DNA of 64,000 nucleotides from contig CAWVKD010000056.1 of assembly GCA_963929765.1 (NCBI GenBank), positions 12,099 through 76,098 on the forward strand. Direction: 5' to 3'. Under the pieces are notes generated by a model. It searched no databases and was not told the DNA's origin. It worked only from the letters and a program-made list of their open reading frames with translations. The position numbers were made by a program, and so were the translations under genes. Source of the stretch: RGIG529 sp963929765 (GTDB taxonomy: Bacteria > Bacillota > Clostridia > Oscillospirales > Oscillospiraceae). Below, piece after piece: positions 1 to 8,477 of the stretch (position 1 is its first letter; the number at the start of each line of letters is the position of its first letter).

Positions 1-102
1 ATGGGGCTTCCTCTCTGCCGATTATCCCAATGGTTAACTCAATTTGGAATTTTTCCTTTTAATCGAACCCAGATGCAGGCAGATAAGGAGGAACTTATAT
101 GA
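1..102 (+). CDS. maf: Maf-like nucleotide pyrophosphatase, C-terminal end only
   Basis: The window opens inside an open frame that ends in TGA at 100-102. The visible residues, MGLPLCRLSQWLTQFG and what follows, resemble the C-terminal end of the Maf/YhdE family, which typically reads (V/I)GLPxxRLxxxLxxLG. Maf proteins hydrolyse non-canonical or modified nucleoside triphosphates. Maf genes commonly lie just upstream of mreBCD, which fits: the stop overlaps the mreC start codon as ATGA, implying translational coupling. Only about 33 residues are seen, so no catalytic motif can be checked. The family call rests on this short tail plus position. Confidence 0.6.
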   Translation: MGLPLCRLSQWLTQFGIFPFNRTQMQADKEELI

Positions 103-941
103 AACGATTTTTGCGTCGTCGAGGTCTTTTGATTTTTTTCATTGCCCTTCTTTTGGTGATTGCATTAGGTGTTTGCTCTACGATTTTTCCCAGCCGCTTT
201 CCCATATTATCCAATGCTTTTGGCACTGTCATTTCTCCTATTCAAAAAGGTATCACTGGTGCAGTCAATTGGGTAGAACAGATCTCTGACTACATTACAG
301 AATTTGATACTTTAAAGGCAGAAAATGAATCTTTAAAATTGGAACTTGCCAAAATGGAAGGACAACTTCGAGAAGCAGAAATGAGCGAACAAGAAAACAA
401 ACGTTTTCGTTCTTTGCTGAATCTACAGGAAAAGCGCAAAGATTTTGTTTTTGAAGCTGCCACCATCGTTTCCTGGGGATCTTCAAACTGGTCTTCCACA
501 ATGACTCTCAGCAAAGGGTCTGCTAATGGCGTTGCAGTGGATAACTGTGTCATTACAGAATCTGGTGCACTTGTAGGTATTGTAAAAGAAGTAGGGCTCA
601 ACTGGTGTACTGTTATTACCGTCATTGATACAGATCTAGAAATTGGTGGTCAAATATTCCGAACAGGAGAAACAGCTGTTTTGGAAGGGGACTTCACTTT
701 GATGACAGAAAATAGGCTAAAACTTTCCTATCTTCCAGAAGACAGCACCATTGCTTCTGGTGATTTGATTTTAACCTCTGGCAGAGGAGGAAACTATCCT
801 TCTGGTCTTTTGGTGGGCCAAGTGGAAGAATTGAAAACAGATGTTTCCGGCATTACACAATATGCTATCATAACACCAGAAGTAAATTTAAATCAATTAT
901 CTCAAGTGTTTATTATTAAATCTTTTGAGATCAGTGAGTAA
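99..941 (+). CDS. mreC: Rod shape-determining protein MreC
   Basis: MreC is a bitopic membrane scaffold of the elongasome that links MreB filaments and MreD to PBP2 on the outside of the membrane. The 280-residue protein has one N-terminal transmembrane helix (about residues 12-32), then a coiled coil rich in Glu and Leu (about 65-110), then the two beta-barrel domains of the extracytoplasmic part. Length and order match the family. The ATG at 99 is preceded by AAGGAGG at 84-90 and overlaps the maf stop. It is the first complete gene of an mreC-mreD-PBP2 operon. No mreB lies between maf and mreC. Confidence 0.95.
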   Translation: MKRFLRRRGLLIFFIALLLVIALGVCSTIFPSRFPILSNAFGTVISPIQKGITGAVNWVEQISDYITEFDTLKAENESLKLELAKMEGQLREAEMSEQENKRFRSLLNLQEKRKDFVFEAATIVSWGSSNWSSTMTLSKGSANGVAVDNCVITESGALVGIVKEVGLNWCTVITVIDTDLEIGGQIFRTGETAVLEGDFTLMTENRLKLSYLPEDSTIASGDLILTSGRGGNYPSGLLVGQVEELKTDVSGITQYAIITPEVNLNQLSQVFIIKSFEISE

Positions 942-973
942 AGATCCATTTCCCAGGAAAGGAATATGTAATT

Positions 974-1480
974 ATGGCAAAGCGAGACATCGTTTTTAAA
1001 TGGATAACGTATGGAATTGTGCTACTTCTTGTTTGCCTACTTCAATTATTTATCGCAGATCGAATTTCTTTTTTCGGTGTACGTCCCATATTGCTGCCTT
1101 TGTGCGTTGTAACAATTGGCATCTTCGAAGGACCTCTAGGGGGTATTGGATTCGGTCTTGCCACAGGCATTCTCTCTCTGATCGCTATTTATCGCACTCC
1201 TATTCTTATTTTACTTTTTTTACCTTTGATGGGGATGATATCTGGTCTCATTTCTGAATATGTGATTCAAAGCCGGTTTTTAGGGTCTTTGCTTTGTTCT
1301 ATGATCTGCTTTGTTTGCATAGAAGGATATCATATTCTTCCACGTCTTTTGATTGGTATTCCAATAGAACCTTTGTTCCGAATTGCATTGCCAGAGCTAG
1401 TCTATTCCGTACTCTGTCTTATCCCTGTATACTTTTTCTTTCATCTGGCACATCGCCGAATAGAACGGATTTATCATTGA
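974..1480 (+). CDS. mreD: Rod shape-determining protein MreD
   Basis: MreD is the small integral-membrane partner of MreC in the cell-wall elongation complex. The 168-residue product is almost entirely hydrophobic, with about five predicted membrane segments (near residues 9-28, 35-52, 55-80, 100-125 and 138-160) and a basic C-terminus. It starts 32 bases after mreC and is followed 28 bases later by the PBP2 gene, the canonical order. MreD sequences are poorly conserved, so the assignment relies on topology, size and position. Confidence 0.9.
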   Translation: MAKRDIVFKWITYGIVLLLVCLLQLFIADRISFFGVRPILLPLCVVTIGIFEGPLGGIGFGLATGILSLIAIYRTPILILLFLPLMGMISGLISEYVIQSRFLGSLLCSMICFVCIEGYHILPRLLIGIPIEPLFRIALPELVYSVLCLIPVYFFFHLAHRRIERIYH

Positions 1481-1508
1481 TACTGATTAACAACATTGAG
1501 GAATCATT

Positions 1509-3536
1509 ATGGAAAATAAAACCATTCGCCGCCGTACCTTTCTTCTTATACTGGTTCTTTTTCTCTTCTTGATCTTTTTTTGTGTTGTTCTTTACAACAT
1601 GCAAATCATACACGGAGCAGAAGCCTTGGCACGTTCCAGTATAAAAATTACAAATGCAGAAACAGTGGAAGCTGCCAGGGGTGAAATCAGAGACCGAAAT
1701 GGCGTTCTTCTGGTCTCTGATGAAGCTCAATACAATGTTACTCTTACTCCTTCTTTGATGGGAGACGATCAGGAAAAAAACAAACAAATTCTCGATTTGG
1801 TTCAATTGTGTGAGACAAACGAATTATCCTATGATGACGGGCTTCCCCTTTCCTTCTCTGCTCCTTACGGAGATCGGAGCAGTACACTCACAACTGCTCA
1901 AAATACACGGTTTGAACAATATGCAAAAACCTTAGGTATGGACTCTATTCCCATTTCTATTGAACTTTTAGAGCGATTAAGAGAAGAATATCAGATTGAC
2001 AGTTCCTACTCTAACGAAGAGGCACGAAAAATAGCAGGTATACGATATGAGCTAGACTTACGGAATCGTGAAATCACCCAGATAGGATACGTATTTGCTG
2101 AAGACGTCAATACAGACTTTATTGTAGCTGTCAAAGAAGCAGGGTATTTCGGAGTCAATATCAAAACCTCTTCTGTCCGAACATATCATACAACATACGC
2201 TGCCCACCTTCTTGGCAGGGTTGCCTCTATTGACAGTGACCAATGGCCAGAATACCAGGCTCTTGGATACCCTTTAAATGCTTTGGTTGGCAAGGATGGC
2301 GTGGAACTTGCTTTTGAATCTTATCTTCACGGCGTCAATGGCATCCGTTTAGCAGATACCAATTCTTCAGGAAAAATTGTCAATGAATCTTATTCCGTCT
2401 TACCACAGCCAGGGAAAAATGTTTCTTTAACTGTGGATATCCGTTTACAACAAACAGTAGAAGATTCCCTAAAGGATTTCGTTTCCCAAAGGGAAAATGC
2501 AACTGGAGCTGCAGGTGTTGTAATTGATGTCAATAATGGGGATGTGCTTGCTTTGGCATCCTATCCCACATTTGATCCATCTCAATATGGGGAACAATAT
2601 TCCACCCTCTCTCAAGATGAAACAAAGCCATTGTTTAATCGTGCAACTCTTGGCACATATGCACCAGGCTCCACATTCAAAATGGTTACAGCAGTCGGCG
2701 CTCTAGAAGAAAAAATCATTACACCAAGTACGTTGATTAAAGATACCGGACGTTACACGTATTACCAAGATTATCAACCGATGTGTTGGATTTATCGCGA
2801 ACGCCGTCAGACACATGGTACCATCAACGTATCCAAAGCTCTGGAAGTATCTTGTAACGTGTTCTTTTATGACATTGGACGCCGTCTCTCCATTGAAACC
2901 ATCGATGAATATGCTCGTAAGTTTGGTCTTGGTCTATCTACTGGTATAGAAATCTCAGAAAAAAAGGGCATTCTAGCAGGACCAGAATATACAGAATCTT
3001 TAGGAAAAACTTGGATGCCTGGTTCTACACTAGCAGCTGCCATTGGCCAATCGGATCATTCTTTTACTCCGTTACAAATTTGCAATTATATTGCCACCCT
3101 TGCAAATGGTGGAACACGATATCAGGTTCATCTGCTTCATAAAGTCACATCCTATGATGATACTCAAATAGAGTACCAATATACACCGAAAGTAGAAGAT
3201 GAACTTCATATTTCCGACAGTACCATGGAAGCAGTAAAAAAGGGCATGCTGGCCGTTACACAAAATGGAAGTGCTGCAAAATATTTTTCCGATTTTGGAA
3301 TTGCTGTGTGTGCCAAAACAGGGTCTGCTCAAGTGAGCGAATCCAGCCAAAGTAATGCTATCTTTGTTTGCTTTGCTCCTTATGAAGACCCAGAAATTGC
3401 AGTGGCTCTGGTGGTAGAAAAAGGTGGCTCCGGATATGAACTGGGCGCAATTGCCAGAGATATTTTAGAAACATATTTCTATCCAGAAGAGACAGCTGAT
3501 TCTTTACCATCAGAAGAAAATGTAACTTTGCCTTAA
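1509..3536 (+). CDS. mrdA: Penicillin-binding protein 2 (elongation-specific transpeptidase)
   Basis: This class B PBP cross-links peptidoglycan during side-wall growth, working with RodA and MreCD. At 675 residues it has the family's usual architecture: a short cytoplasmic N-terminus, one signal-anchor helix (about 10-32), the pedestal/dimerisation domain, and a C-terminal transpeptidase domain. The active-site motifs are visible: the serine motif STFK in GTYAPGSTFKM, the SxN motif in SCNVFFYD, and the KTG motif in CAKTGSAQ. It is the third gene of the mre operon. The C-terminal tail is short and acidic. Confidence 0.95.
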   Translation: MENKTIRRRTFLLILVLFLFLIFFCVVLYNMQIIHGAEALARSSIKITNAETVEAARGEIRDRNGVLLVSDEAQYNVTLTPSLMGDDQEKNKQILDLVQLCETNELSYDDGLPLSFSAPYGDRSSTLTTAQNTRFEQYAKTLGMDSIPISIELLERLREEYQIDSSYSNEEARKIAGIRYELDLRNREITQIGYVFAEDVNTDFIVAVKEAGYFGVNIKTSSVRTYHTTYAAHLLGRVASIDSDQWPEYQALGYPLNALVGKDGVELAFESYLHGVNGIRLADTNSSGKIVNESYSVLPQPGKNVSLTVDIRLQQTVEDSLKDFVSQRENATGAAGVVIDVNNGDVLALASYPTFDPSQYGEQYSTLSQDETKPLFNRATLGTYAPGSTFKMVTAVGALEEKIITPSTLIKDTGRYTYYQDYQPMCWIYRERRQTHGTINVSKALEVSCNVFFYDIGRRLSIETIDEYARKFGLGLSTGIEISEKKGILAGPEYTESLGKTWMPGSTLAAAIGQSDHSFTPLQICNYIATLANGGTRYQVHLLHKVTSYDDTQIEYQYTPKVEDELHISDSTMEAVKKGMLAVTQNGSAAKYFSDFGIAVCAKTGSAQVSESSQSNAIFVCFAPYEDPEIAVALVVEKGGSGYELGAIARDILETYFYPEETADSLPSEENVTLP

Positions 3537-3559
3537 CCCTATAAAAAAGGAGGATCTAT

Positions 3560-5431
3560 TTGATTCCTGTATTTGATTCCCGCGATTTGCGTTGTAAATC
3601 GCCTTTTGGCGCATTGCCCTCTGGGCAATGCGCTTCCCTTTCTGTTTTCCCACCACGATCTTTTGGTTTTTCTCGTGTTATTTGTATTGCTTTTTATGAA
3701 ACAACAGGGAAAACACAAGAAATTTCATTTTCTTGGAAAGGTCTTTCAGGCGCGCAAGATATTTTTTCTGGTGTCCTTCCTATCGACCAAACGTATATTG
3801 GCCTTATCTGGTATCATTTCCGCTTTGAAAAAATCAATGGTGATTCCATTTTTTATGGAGTCAATGGATTTTCTTATCAACCCACTTCCTATCAAATTAC
3901 TGTGTATGAGCCCCTAAACGAAACGAGCGCATCCTGGTTTGGAGCAGGCGTTACTTATCAGATTTTTCCAGATCGTTTTTTTAGAACACCTTTAGATCTC
4001 CCTTCTCTACCTCATCGGATTCTTCATGAAAATTGGTCTGATCTTCCAGACTTCTTACCAGATGCAGAGGGAATCATTCGAAACTGTGACTTTTTTGGCG
4101 GTACCCTTTTAGGAATTCAGCGAAAATTACCTTATCTCAAATCCATCGGAATTGATACTATCTACCTCTGTCCTATTTTTCAGGCAGCAGAAAATCATCG
4201 CTATGGAGTGGGAGATTATGAAACCATTGACCCTATGCTAGGCACAGAATCTGATTTTAAACAGTTATGTCATGCTGTTCATGAAGCTGGTATGCACTTG
4301 ATTTTAGATGGTGTATTTAGCCATACTGGTTTTGTCAGTCGGTACTTCAATGGCGATGGAAGCTATCACAGTTTAGGTGCTGCTCAGTCAAAGGATTCCC
4401 CCTATTATCCATGGTATCGCTTTTCCCACTATCCAGATCAATACGATTGCTGGTGGGGTATTTCTTCTCTGCCAGAAGTCAACGAACTGGAACCATCCTA
4501 TCTTCATTACATTGTTGAAGGCAAAGAGAGCATCGTTCGTCGATGGTTGGAAAAGGGCGCCGATGGCTGGCGATTGGATGTGGCAGATGAATTGCCCGAT
4601 GCATTCATCAAGGCACTCTATCAAGCGGTCAAAGAAACAAAACCAGACGCCATCGTTTTAGGTGAAGTCTGGGAAGATGGCTCCAACAAGATCAGTTATG
4701 GTCAGCGGCGGCGTTACCTTTTAGGTGGCCATCTGGATGGACTCATGAATTATCCTTTTCGAACCGCTTTGCTCACTTATTTGAAAGAAGAAGATGGAGA
4801 AGCTTTTTTAAACACCATGGAATCATTACGGGAACACTATCCTCCCCACGTATTTTACTCAGCTATGAATTTCCTGGGAACTCACGATACACCCCGCATA
4901 CTAACCCTCTTAGGGACAGAAGACGCTGTAAACCATCTTTCTCGGGTAGATAAGAGTCAATACCGTCTTCATAAAAAAGACCGAGAAATCGCCGTCTCGC
5001 GTCTGAAATTAGCAGCTCTTATTTTATTTACGTTTCCTGGCTCTCCCACCATTTATTACGGAGATGAAGCGGGAATGGAAGGGTTTGAAGATCCTTTTAA
5101 CCGCGCCACATTTCCCTGGGGCAAAGAAGATCAAACCATCATTTCCCTCTTTTCTTTTCTTTCTCATTTGCGTCACACTTATCAATCACTTCAAACAGGA
5201 ACTATTTCTTACCATATCGCCAAGGGACCTCTTCTTTGCTTTTCCCGAGAAATAGAAATGGAATGTTTGATAACAGTTATCAATTGCGGAACCTCTCCCC
5301 AAACATTAACTTTACCTTGTTCTTCATCTTCTGTTTCTGATCTTTTATCTGGTTCTTCCTTCGTAGCTGAAGAGGGTCAGCTAACCCTTTCTCTGCCTCC
5401 TATGAGTGGAATGCTCCTTACAAATTTATAA
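3560..5431 (+). CDS. GH13 alpha-glycosidase (neopullulanase/cyclomaltodextrinase type)
   Basis: A predicted cytoplasmic alpha-glucan hydrolase, since no signal peptide is seen. The 623-residue protein has an N-terminal beta-rich region of about 130 residues resembling the CBM34-type domain of maltogenic amylases, then the GH13 barrel, then a C-terminal beta domain. Conserved GH13 regions are visible: DGVFSHTG near residue 249, GWRLDVADE with the nucleophile Asp near 340, GEVWED with the acid/base Glu near 369, and GTHDTPR with HD near 442-443. The start is TTG, chosen because AAGGAGG lies at 3548-3554. It may share the mre operon transcript (24-base gap), although the functions are unrelated. 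The substrate is inferred: maltodextrin, pullulan or cyclodextrin. Confidence 0.88.
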   Translation: MIPVFDSRDLRCKSPFGALPSGQCASLSVFPPRSFGFSRVICIAFYETTGKTQEISFSWKGLSGAQDIFSGVLPIDQTYIGLIWYHFRFEKINGDSIFYGVNGFSYQPTSYQITVYEPLNETSASWFGAGVTYQIFPDRFFRTPLDLPSLPHRILHENWSDLPDFLPDAEGIIRNCDFFGGTLLGIQRKLPYLKSIGIDTIYLCPIFQAAENHRYGVGDYETIDPMLGTESDFKQLCHAVHEAGMHLILDGVFSHTGFVSRYFNGDGSYHSLGAAQSKDSPYYPWYRFSHYPDQYDCWWGISSLPEVNELEPSYLHYIVEGKESIVRRWLEKGADGWRLDVADELPDAFIKALYQAVKETKPDAIVLGEVWEDGSNKISYGQRRRYLLGGHLDGLMNYPFRTALLTYLKEEDGEAFLNTMESLREHYPPHVFYSAMNFLGTHDTPRILTLLGTEDAVNHLSRVDKSQYRLHKKDREIAVSRLKLAALILFTFPGSPTIYYGDEAGMEGFEDPFNRATFPWGKEDQTIISLFSFLSHLRHTYQSLQTGTISYHIAKGPLLCFSREIEMECLITVINCGTSPQTLTLPCSSSSVSDLLSGSSFVAEEGQLTLSLPPMSGMLLTNL

Positions 5432-5438
5432 AATAAAA

Positions 5439-5480
5439 AGAGATCATCTGCTTAATTGATGAGCAGATGATCTCTTTTTA
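5439..5480. terminator. Bidirectional terminator between glycosidase and rnhA
   Basis: A perfect 14-bp stem (5439-5452 with 5462-5475) has a 9-base loop, an A-run on the left and a T-run on the right. It can end the mre/glycosidase transcript on the plus strand and the origin operon on the minus strand. Its right edge touches the rnhA stop. Confidence 0.9.
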
Positions 5481-5921
5481 TATACTGGCATATCGTTTGC
5501 TCTCTGCAACTGCCAACGCATCACATCGATTATTTTTTGGATTTTCTGCATGACCTTTCACCCAATGGAAGGTGACCTGATGCTTTTGGAGCAAAGAAAG
5601 TAATCGTTCCCATAAATCAGGATTTAAAGCGCGCTCTTTCTTATTGCGCATCCAACCATTTTTCTGCCACCGTACAGCCCATCCTTTTTCAATGGCATTG
5701 ATGACATATTGAGAATCGCTATACAGATCTACTTCACAGGGTGTTTTCAACGCTTCAAGGGCTGCAATAACCCCCATTAGCTCCATTCGATTATTTGTTG
5801 TTTCTTTTTCGCCGCCAGATAGTTCTTTTTCCAGACCACGATATTCTAAGATAGCACCCCATCCACCAGGACCAGGATTTCCAGAACAAGCACCATCGGT
5901 ATAGATCGTTACATGTTTCAT
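5478..5921 (-). CDS. rnhA: Ribonuclease HI
   Basis: Cleaves the RNA strand of RNA-DNA hybrids, such as R-loops and primers. The 147-residue protein is full length, and the metal-binding carboxylates are visible: Asp9 in YTDGACSGNPG, Glu47 in NNRMELMG, Asp69 in LYSDSQYV and Asp134 in NRCDALA. The WVKGHAENP segment is also typical. It lies 24 bases after gyrA and is the last gene of the origin operon before a strong terminator. Association of rnhA with the gyrase operon is not the usual Bacillus arrangement. Confidence 0.95.
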   Translation of the reverse strand: MKHVTIYTDGACSGNPGPGGWGAILEYRGLEKELSGGEKETTNNRMELMGVIAALEALKTPCEVDLYSDSQYVINAIEKGWAVRWQKNGWMRNKKERALNPDLWERLLSLLQKHQVTFHWVKGHAENPKNNRCDALAVAESKRYASI

Positions 5922-5945
5922 GTTTATCTCCTCCGGCTTACTGGA

Positions 5946-8465
5946 TTATGCTTTCTCTTCGTTGCCCTCTTCCTCTGTTTCTTCTCGTTCTGTTCTTGCC
6001 AAAGAAATAACTTTTGATCCTTCTGCTACTCGCATTAAAATAACACCTTTCGTATTTCTTCCATACAAATTAACGTCTTTTGCTGCCATGCGAATAATGG
6101 TACCATCATCAGAAATAATCATAATATCATCGTCTTCATCTACAACCTTAACAGCCGCTACTTTTCCTGTCTTTTCTGTAATGGAATAATTTTGAAGGCC
6201 AAATCCACCTCTATGCTGAGGTTGACGATTTCCATCTGTCTCATCCTCTAAATTACCGCCTCTAAGATATTCTTCAATACTGGTCCGCTTTCCGTATCCG
6301 TTTTCTGTTACGGTAAGCAAAGCACCTTTCTTTCTTGCCCTGGCAGCGCCTATTACATAGTCTCCATCTCGCAAACGAATTCCTCGTACACCAACGGCAT
6401 CACGGCCCATGACCCGGACATCCGTTTCTTTGAAACAGATAGCCATACCATCATGGGTTGCTAAAATAATATTTTGATTTCCATCTGTCTCACGAACAGA
6501 AATAAGCTCATCATTTTCTTCTAAATGAATGGCACGAATGCCTGACTTTCGAGCTGTATTGATAGAAGCCAATGTAATTCGTTTCACAGTTCCTGCCTTT
6601 GTAATCATGGTAAGATACTGATTTTCTGGAAATTCCCGTACATGAATCATCGTATTGACTTTTTCTCCTGGTTCAAGAGGTAAAATATTGACTAAGTTGG
6701 TTCCCTTCGCTGTCCGTCCTGCCTCTGGAATGAGATATCCTTTTTTTCGATGTACTTTGCCACGATTTGTAAAGAATAAAATATAGTCATGAGTCGACGC
6801 CACAAAGAGTGTTTCTACAAAATCTTCCTCTCTCGTCGTCATTGCTGTAATTCCCTTGCCACCTCTTTTTTGTGTTCTATAAGTAGAGGCAGGCATACGC
6901 TTAATATAGCCAGCATCTGTTAATGTATAGACGCAATCTTCCTCTTCGATCAAATCTTCAATGTCAATTTCATCTTCTACCGCTTCAATAACAGTCCGAC
7001 GAGGATTGTTGTACTTTGCTTTGATTTCCAATAATTCTTCTTTTAATAATTCTTTCCGCAACTCATCTGATGCAAGAAGAGATTGATACCACTTGATTTT
7101 TTCCAAAAGTTCTTTATACTCTTGTTCAATTTTATCTCGTTCTAAACCTTGCAAACGTCTCAGTTGCATTTCCAAAATAGCTTGAGCTTGGACTTCTGAA
7201 AGGGAAAAACGATCCATCAGCCGCTCTTTTGCATCATCATAGCTAGTACGAATAATTTGAATCACTTCATCTATATGATCCACTGCAATACGCAGTCCTT
7301 CCAACAGATGAGCCCTTTCTTGCACTTTTCGTAGATCATATTTGGTACGCCGAACAATTACTTCCTGCTGATAAGCAATATATTCATCTAAAATATCACG
7401 CAAAGATAAAATTTTTGGCTGACTCTGATTGTCTACTAGTGCCAATAATACAACTGCAAATGTAATTTGCAGCTGTGTGGAATTAAACAAGCGATTCAAA
7501 ACCACCTGTGGGTTGGCATCACGTTTTAATTCAATGACAATTCGCATACCTTCCCGGTCAGACTCATCTCGTAATCCAGAGATCCCTTCTAGTCTTTTAT
7601 CTCTTACCTGTTCTGCAATATTTTCAATCAGTCTTGCTTTATTTACCTGATATGGGAGTTCTGTTACAATAATCCTCGTTCTATTTTGTCCAAACTCTTC
7701 CATTTCTGTTTGAGCTCGAACTTTGATTCTCCCTTTCCCAGTAGCATAAGCGGCTCGAATTCCTGCTCGTCCCATAATTCTACCATATGTTGGAAAATCT
7801 GGGCCTTTGATATGTTCCATCAAGTCATCCAATGTGGCATCAGGATGATCCAATACACATATGACAGCATCAATGGTCTCTCCCAGATTATGGGGTGGAA
7901 TATTTGTCGTCATTCCCACTGCAATACCAGAAGAGCCATTCACTAATAAATTAGGGAATCGAGAAGGTAATACAATGGGTTCTTTTCGAGTTTCATCGAA
8001 GTTTGGCAAAAAGTCTACGGTTTCTTTGTCTATATCTCGCAACATTTCGTTGGAAATTTTTGCCATTCTTGCTTCTGTGTATCGGTATGCTGCTGCAGGA
8101 TCGCCATCTACAGAACCAAAATTTCCCCGGCCTTCTACCAAGGGATATCGCATAGAAAAATCTTGTGCCAAACGTACCATGGCATCATAAACAGACTGAT
8201 CACCGTGAGGATGATATTTTTTTAAGGTATCGCCTACCGTAGCAACAGATTTGGAAAATTTATTATTGGAAGTCAAGCCGCCTTCATACATGGTATAGAG
8301 AATACGGCGATGAACCGGTTTTAATCCATCTCGTACATCTGGCAAAGCACGCCCTACGATAACAGACATTGCATAGTCGATGTAAGCCGTCTGCATTTCT
8401 TTTTCCAGGTTGATTTCTACAATCGTTTGATCTGGAAAGGAAATATCTTTTGATTTTTCTTTCAT
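5946..8465 (-). CDS. gyrA: DNA gyrase subunit A
   Basis: The breakage-reunion subunit of the A2B2 gyrase that introduces negative supercoils. The 839-residue product has the winged-helix/tower domain, with catalytic Tyr129 in AAAYRYTEAR, and the C-terminal beta-pinwheel repeats, including the gyrase-box-like segment RTQKRGGKGI. It ends in an acidic tail. The quinolone-determining region reads HPHGDQSVYDAMVRLAQ. Gln90 occupies the position of E. coli Ser83, and Asp94 keeps the position of E. coli Asp87. It follows gyrB by 12 bases with a good AGGAGG site. Confidence 0.97.
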   Translation of the reverse strand: MKEKSKDISFPDQTIVEINLEKEMQTAYIDYAMSVIVGRALPDVRDGLKPVHRRILYTMYEGGLTSNNKFSKSVATVGDTLKKYHPHGDQSVYDAMVRLAQDFSMRYPLVEGRGNFGSVDGDPAAAYRYTEARMAKISNEMLRDIDKETVDFLPNFDETRKEPIVLPSRFPNLLVNGSSGIAVGMTTNIPPHNLGETIDAVICVLDHPDATLDDLMEHIKGPDFPTYGRIMGRAGIRAAYATGKGRIKVRAQTEMEEFGQNRTRIIVTELPYQVNKARLIENIAEQVRDKRLEGISGLRDESDREGMRIVIELKRDANPQVVLNRLFNSTQLQITFAVVLLALVDNQSQPKILSLRDILDEYIAYQQEVIVRRTKYDLRKVQERAHLLEGLRIAVDHIDEVIQIIRTSYDDAKERLMDRFSLSEVQAQAILEMQLRRLQGLERDKIEQEYKELLEKIKWYQSLLASDELRKELLKEELLEIKAKYNNPRRTVIEAVEDEIDIEDLIEEEDCVYTLTDAGYIKRMPASTYRTQKRGGKGITAMTTREEDFVETLFVASTHDYILFFTNRGKVHRKKGYLIPEAGRTAKGTNLVNILPLEPGEKVNTMIHVREFPENQYLTMITKAGTVKRITLASINTARKSGIRAIHLEENDELISVRETDGNQNIILATHDGMAICFKETDVRVMGRDAVGVRGIRLRDGDYVIGAARARKKGALLTVTENGYGKRTSIEEYLRGGNLEDETDGNRQPQHRGGFGLQNYSITEKTGKVAAVKVVDEDDDIMIISDDGTIIRMAAKDVNLYGRNTKGVILMRVAEGSKVISLARTEREETEEEGNEEKA

Positions 8466-8477
8466 TTCTTACACCTC

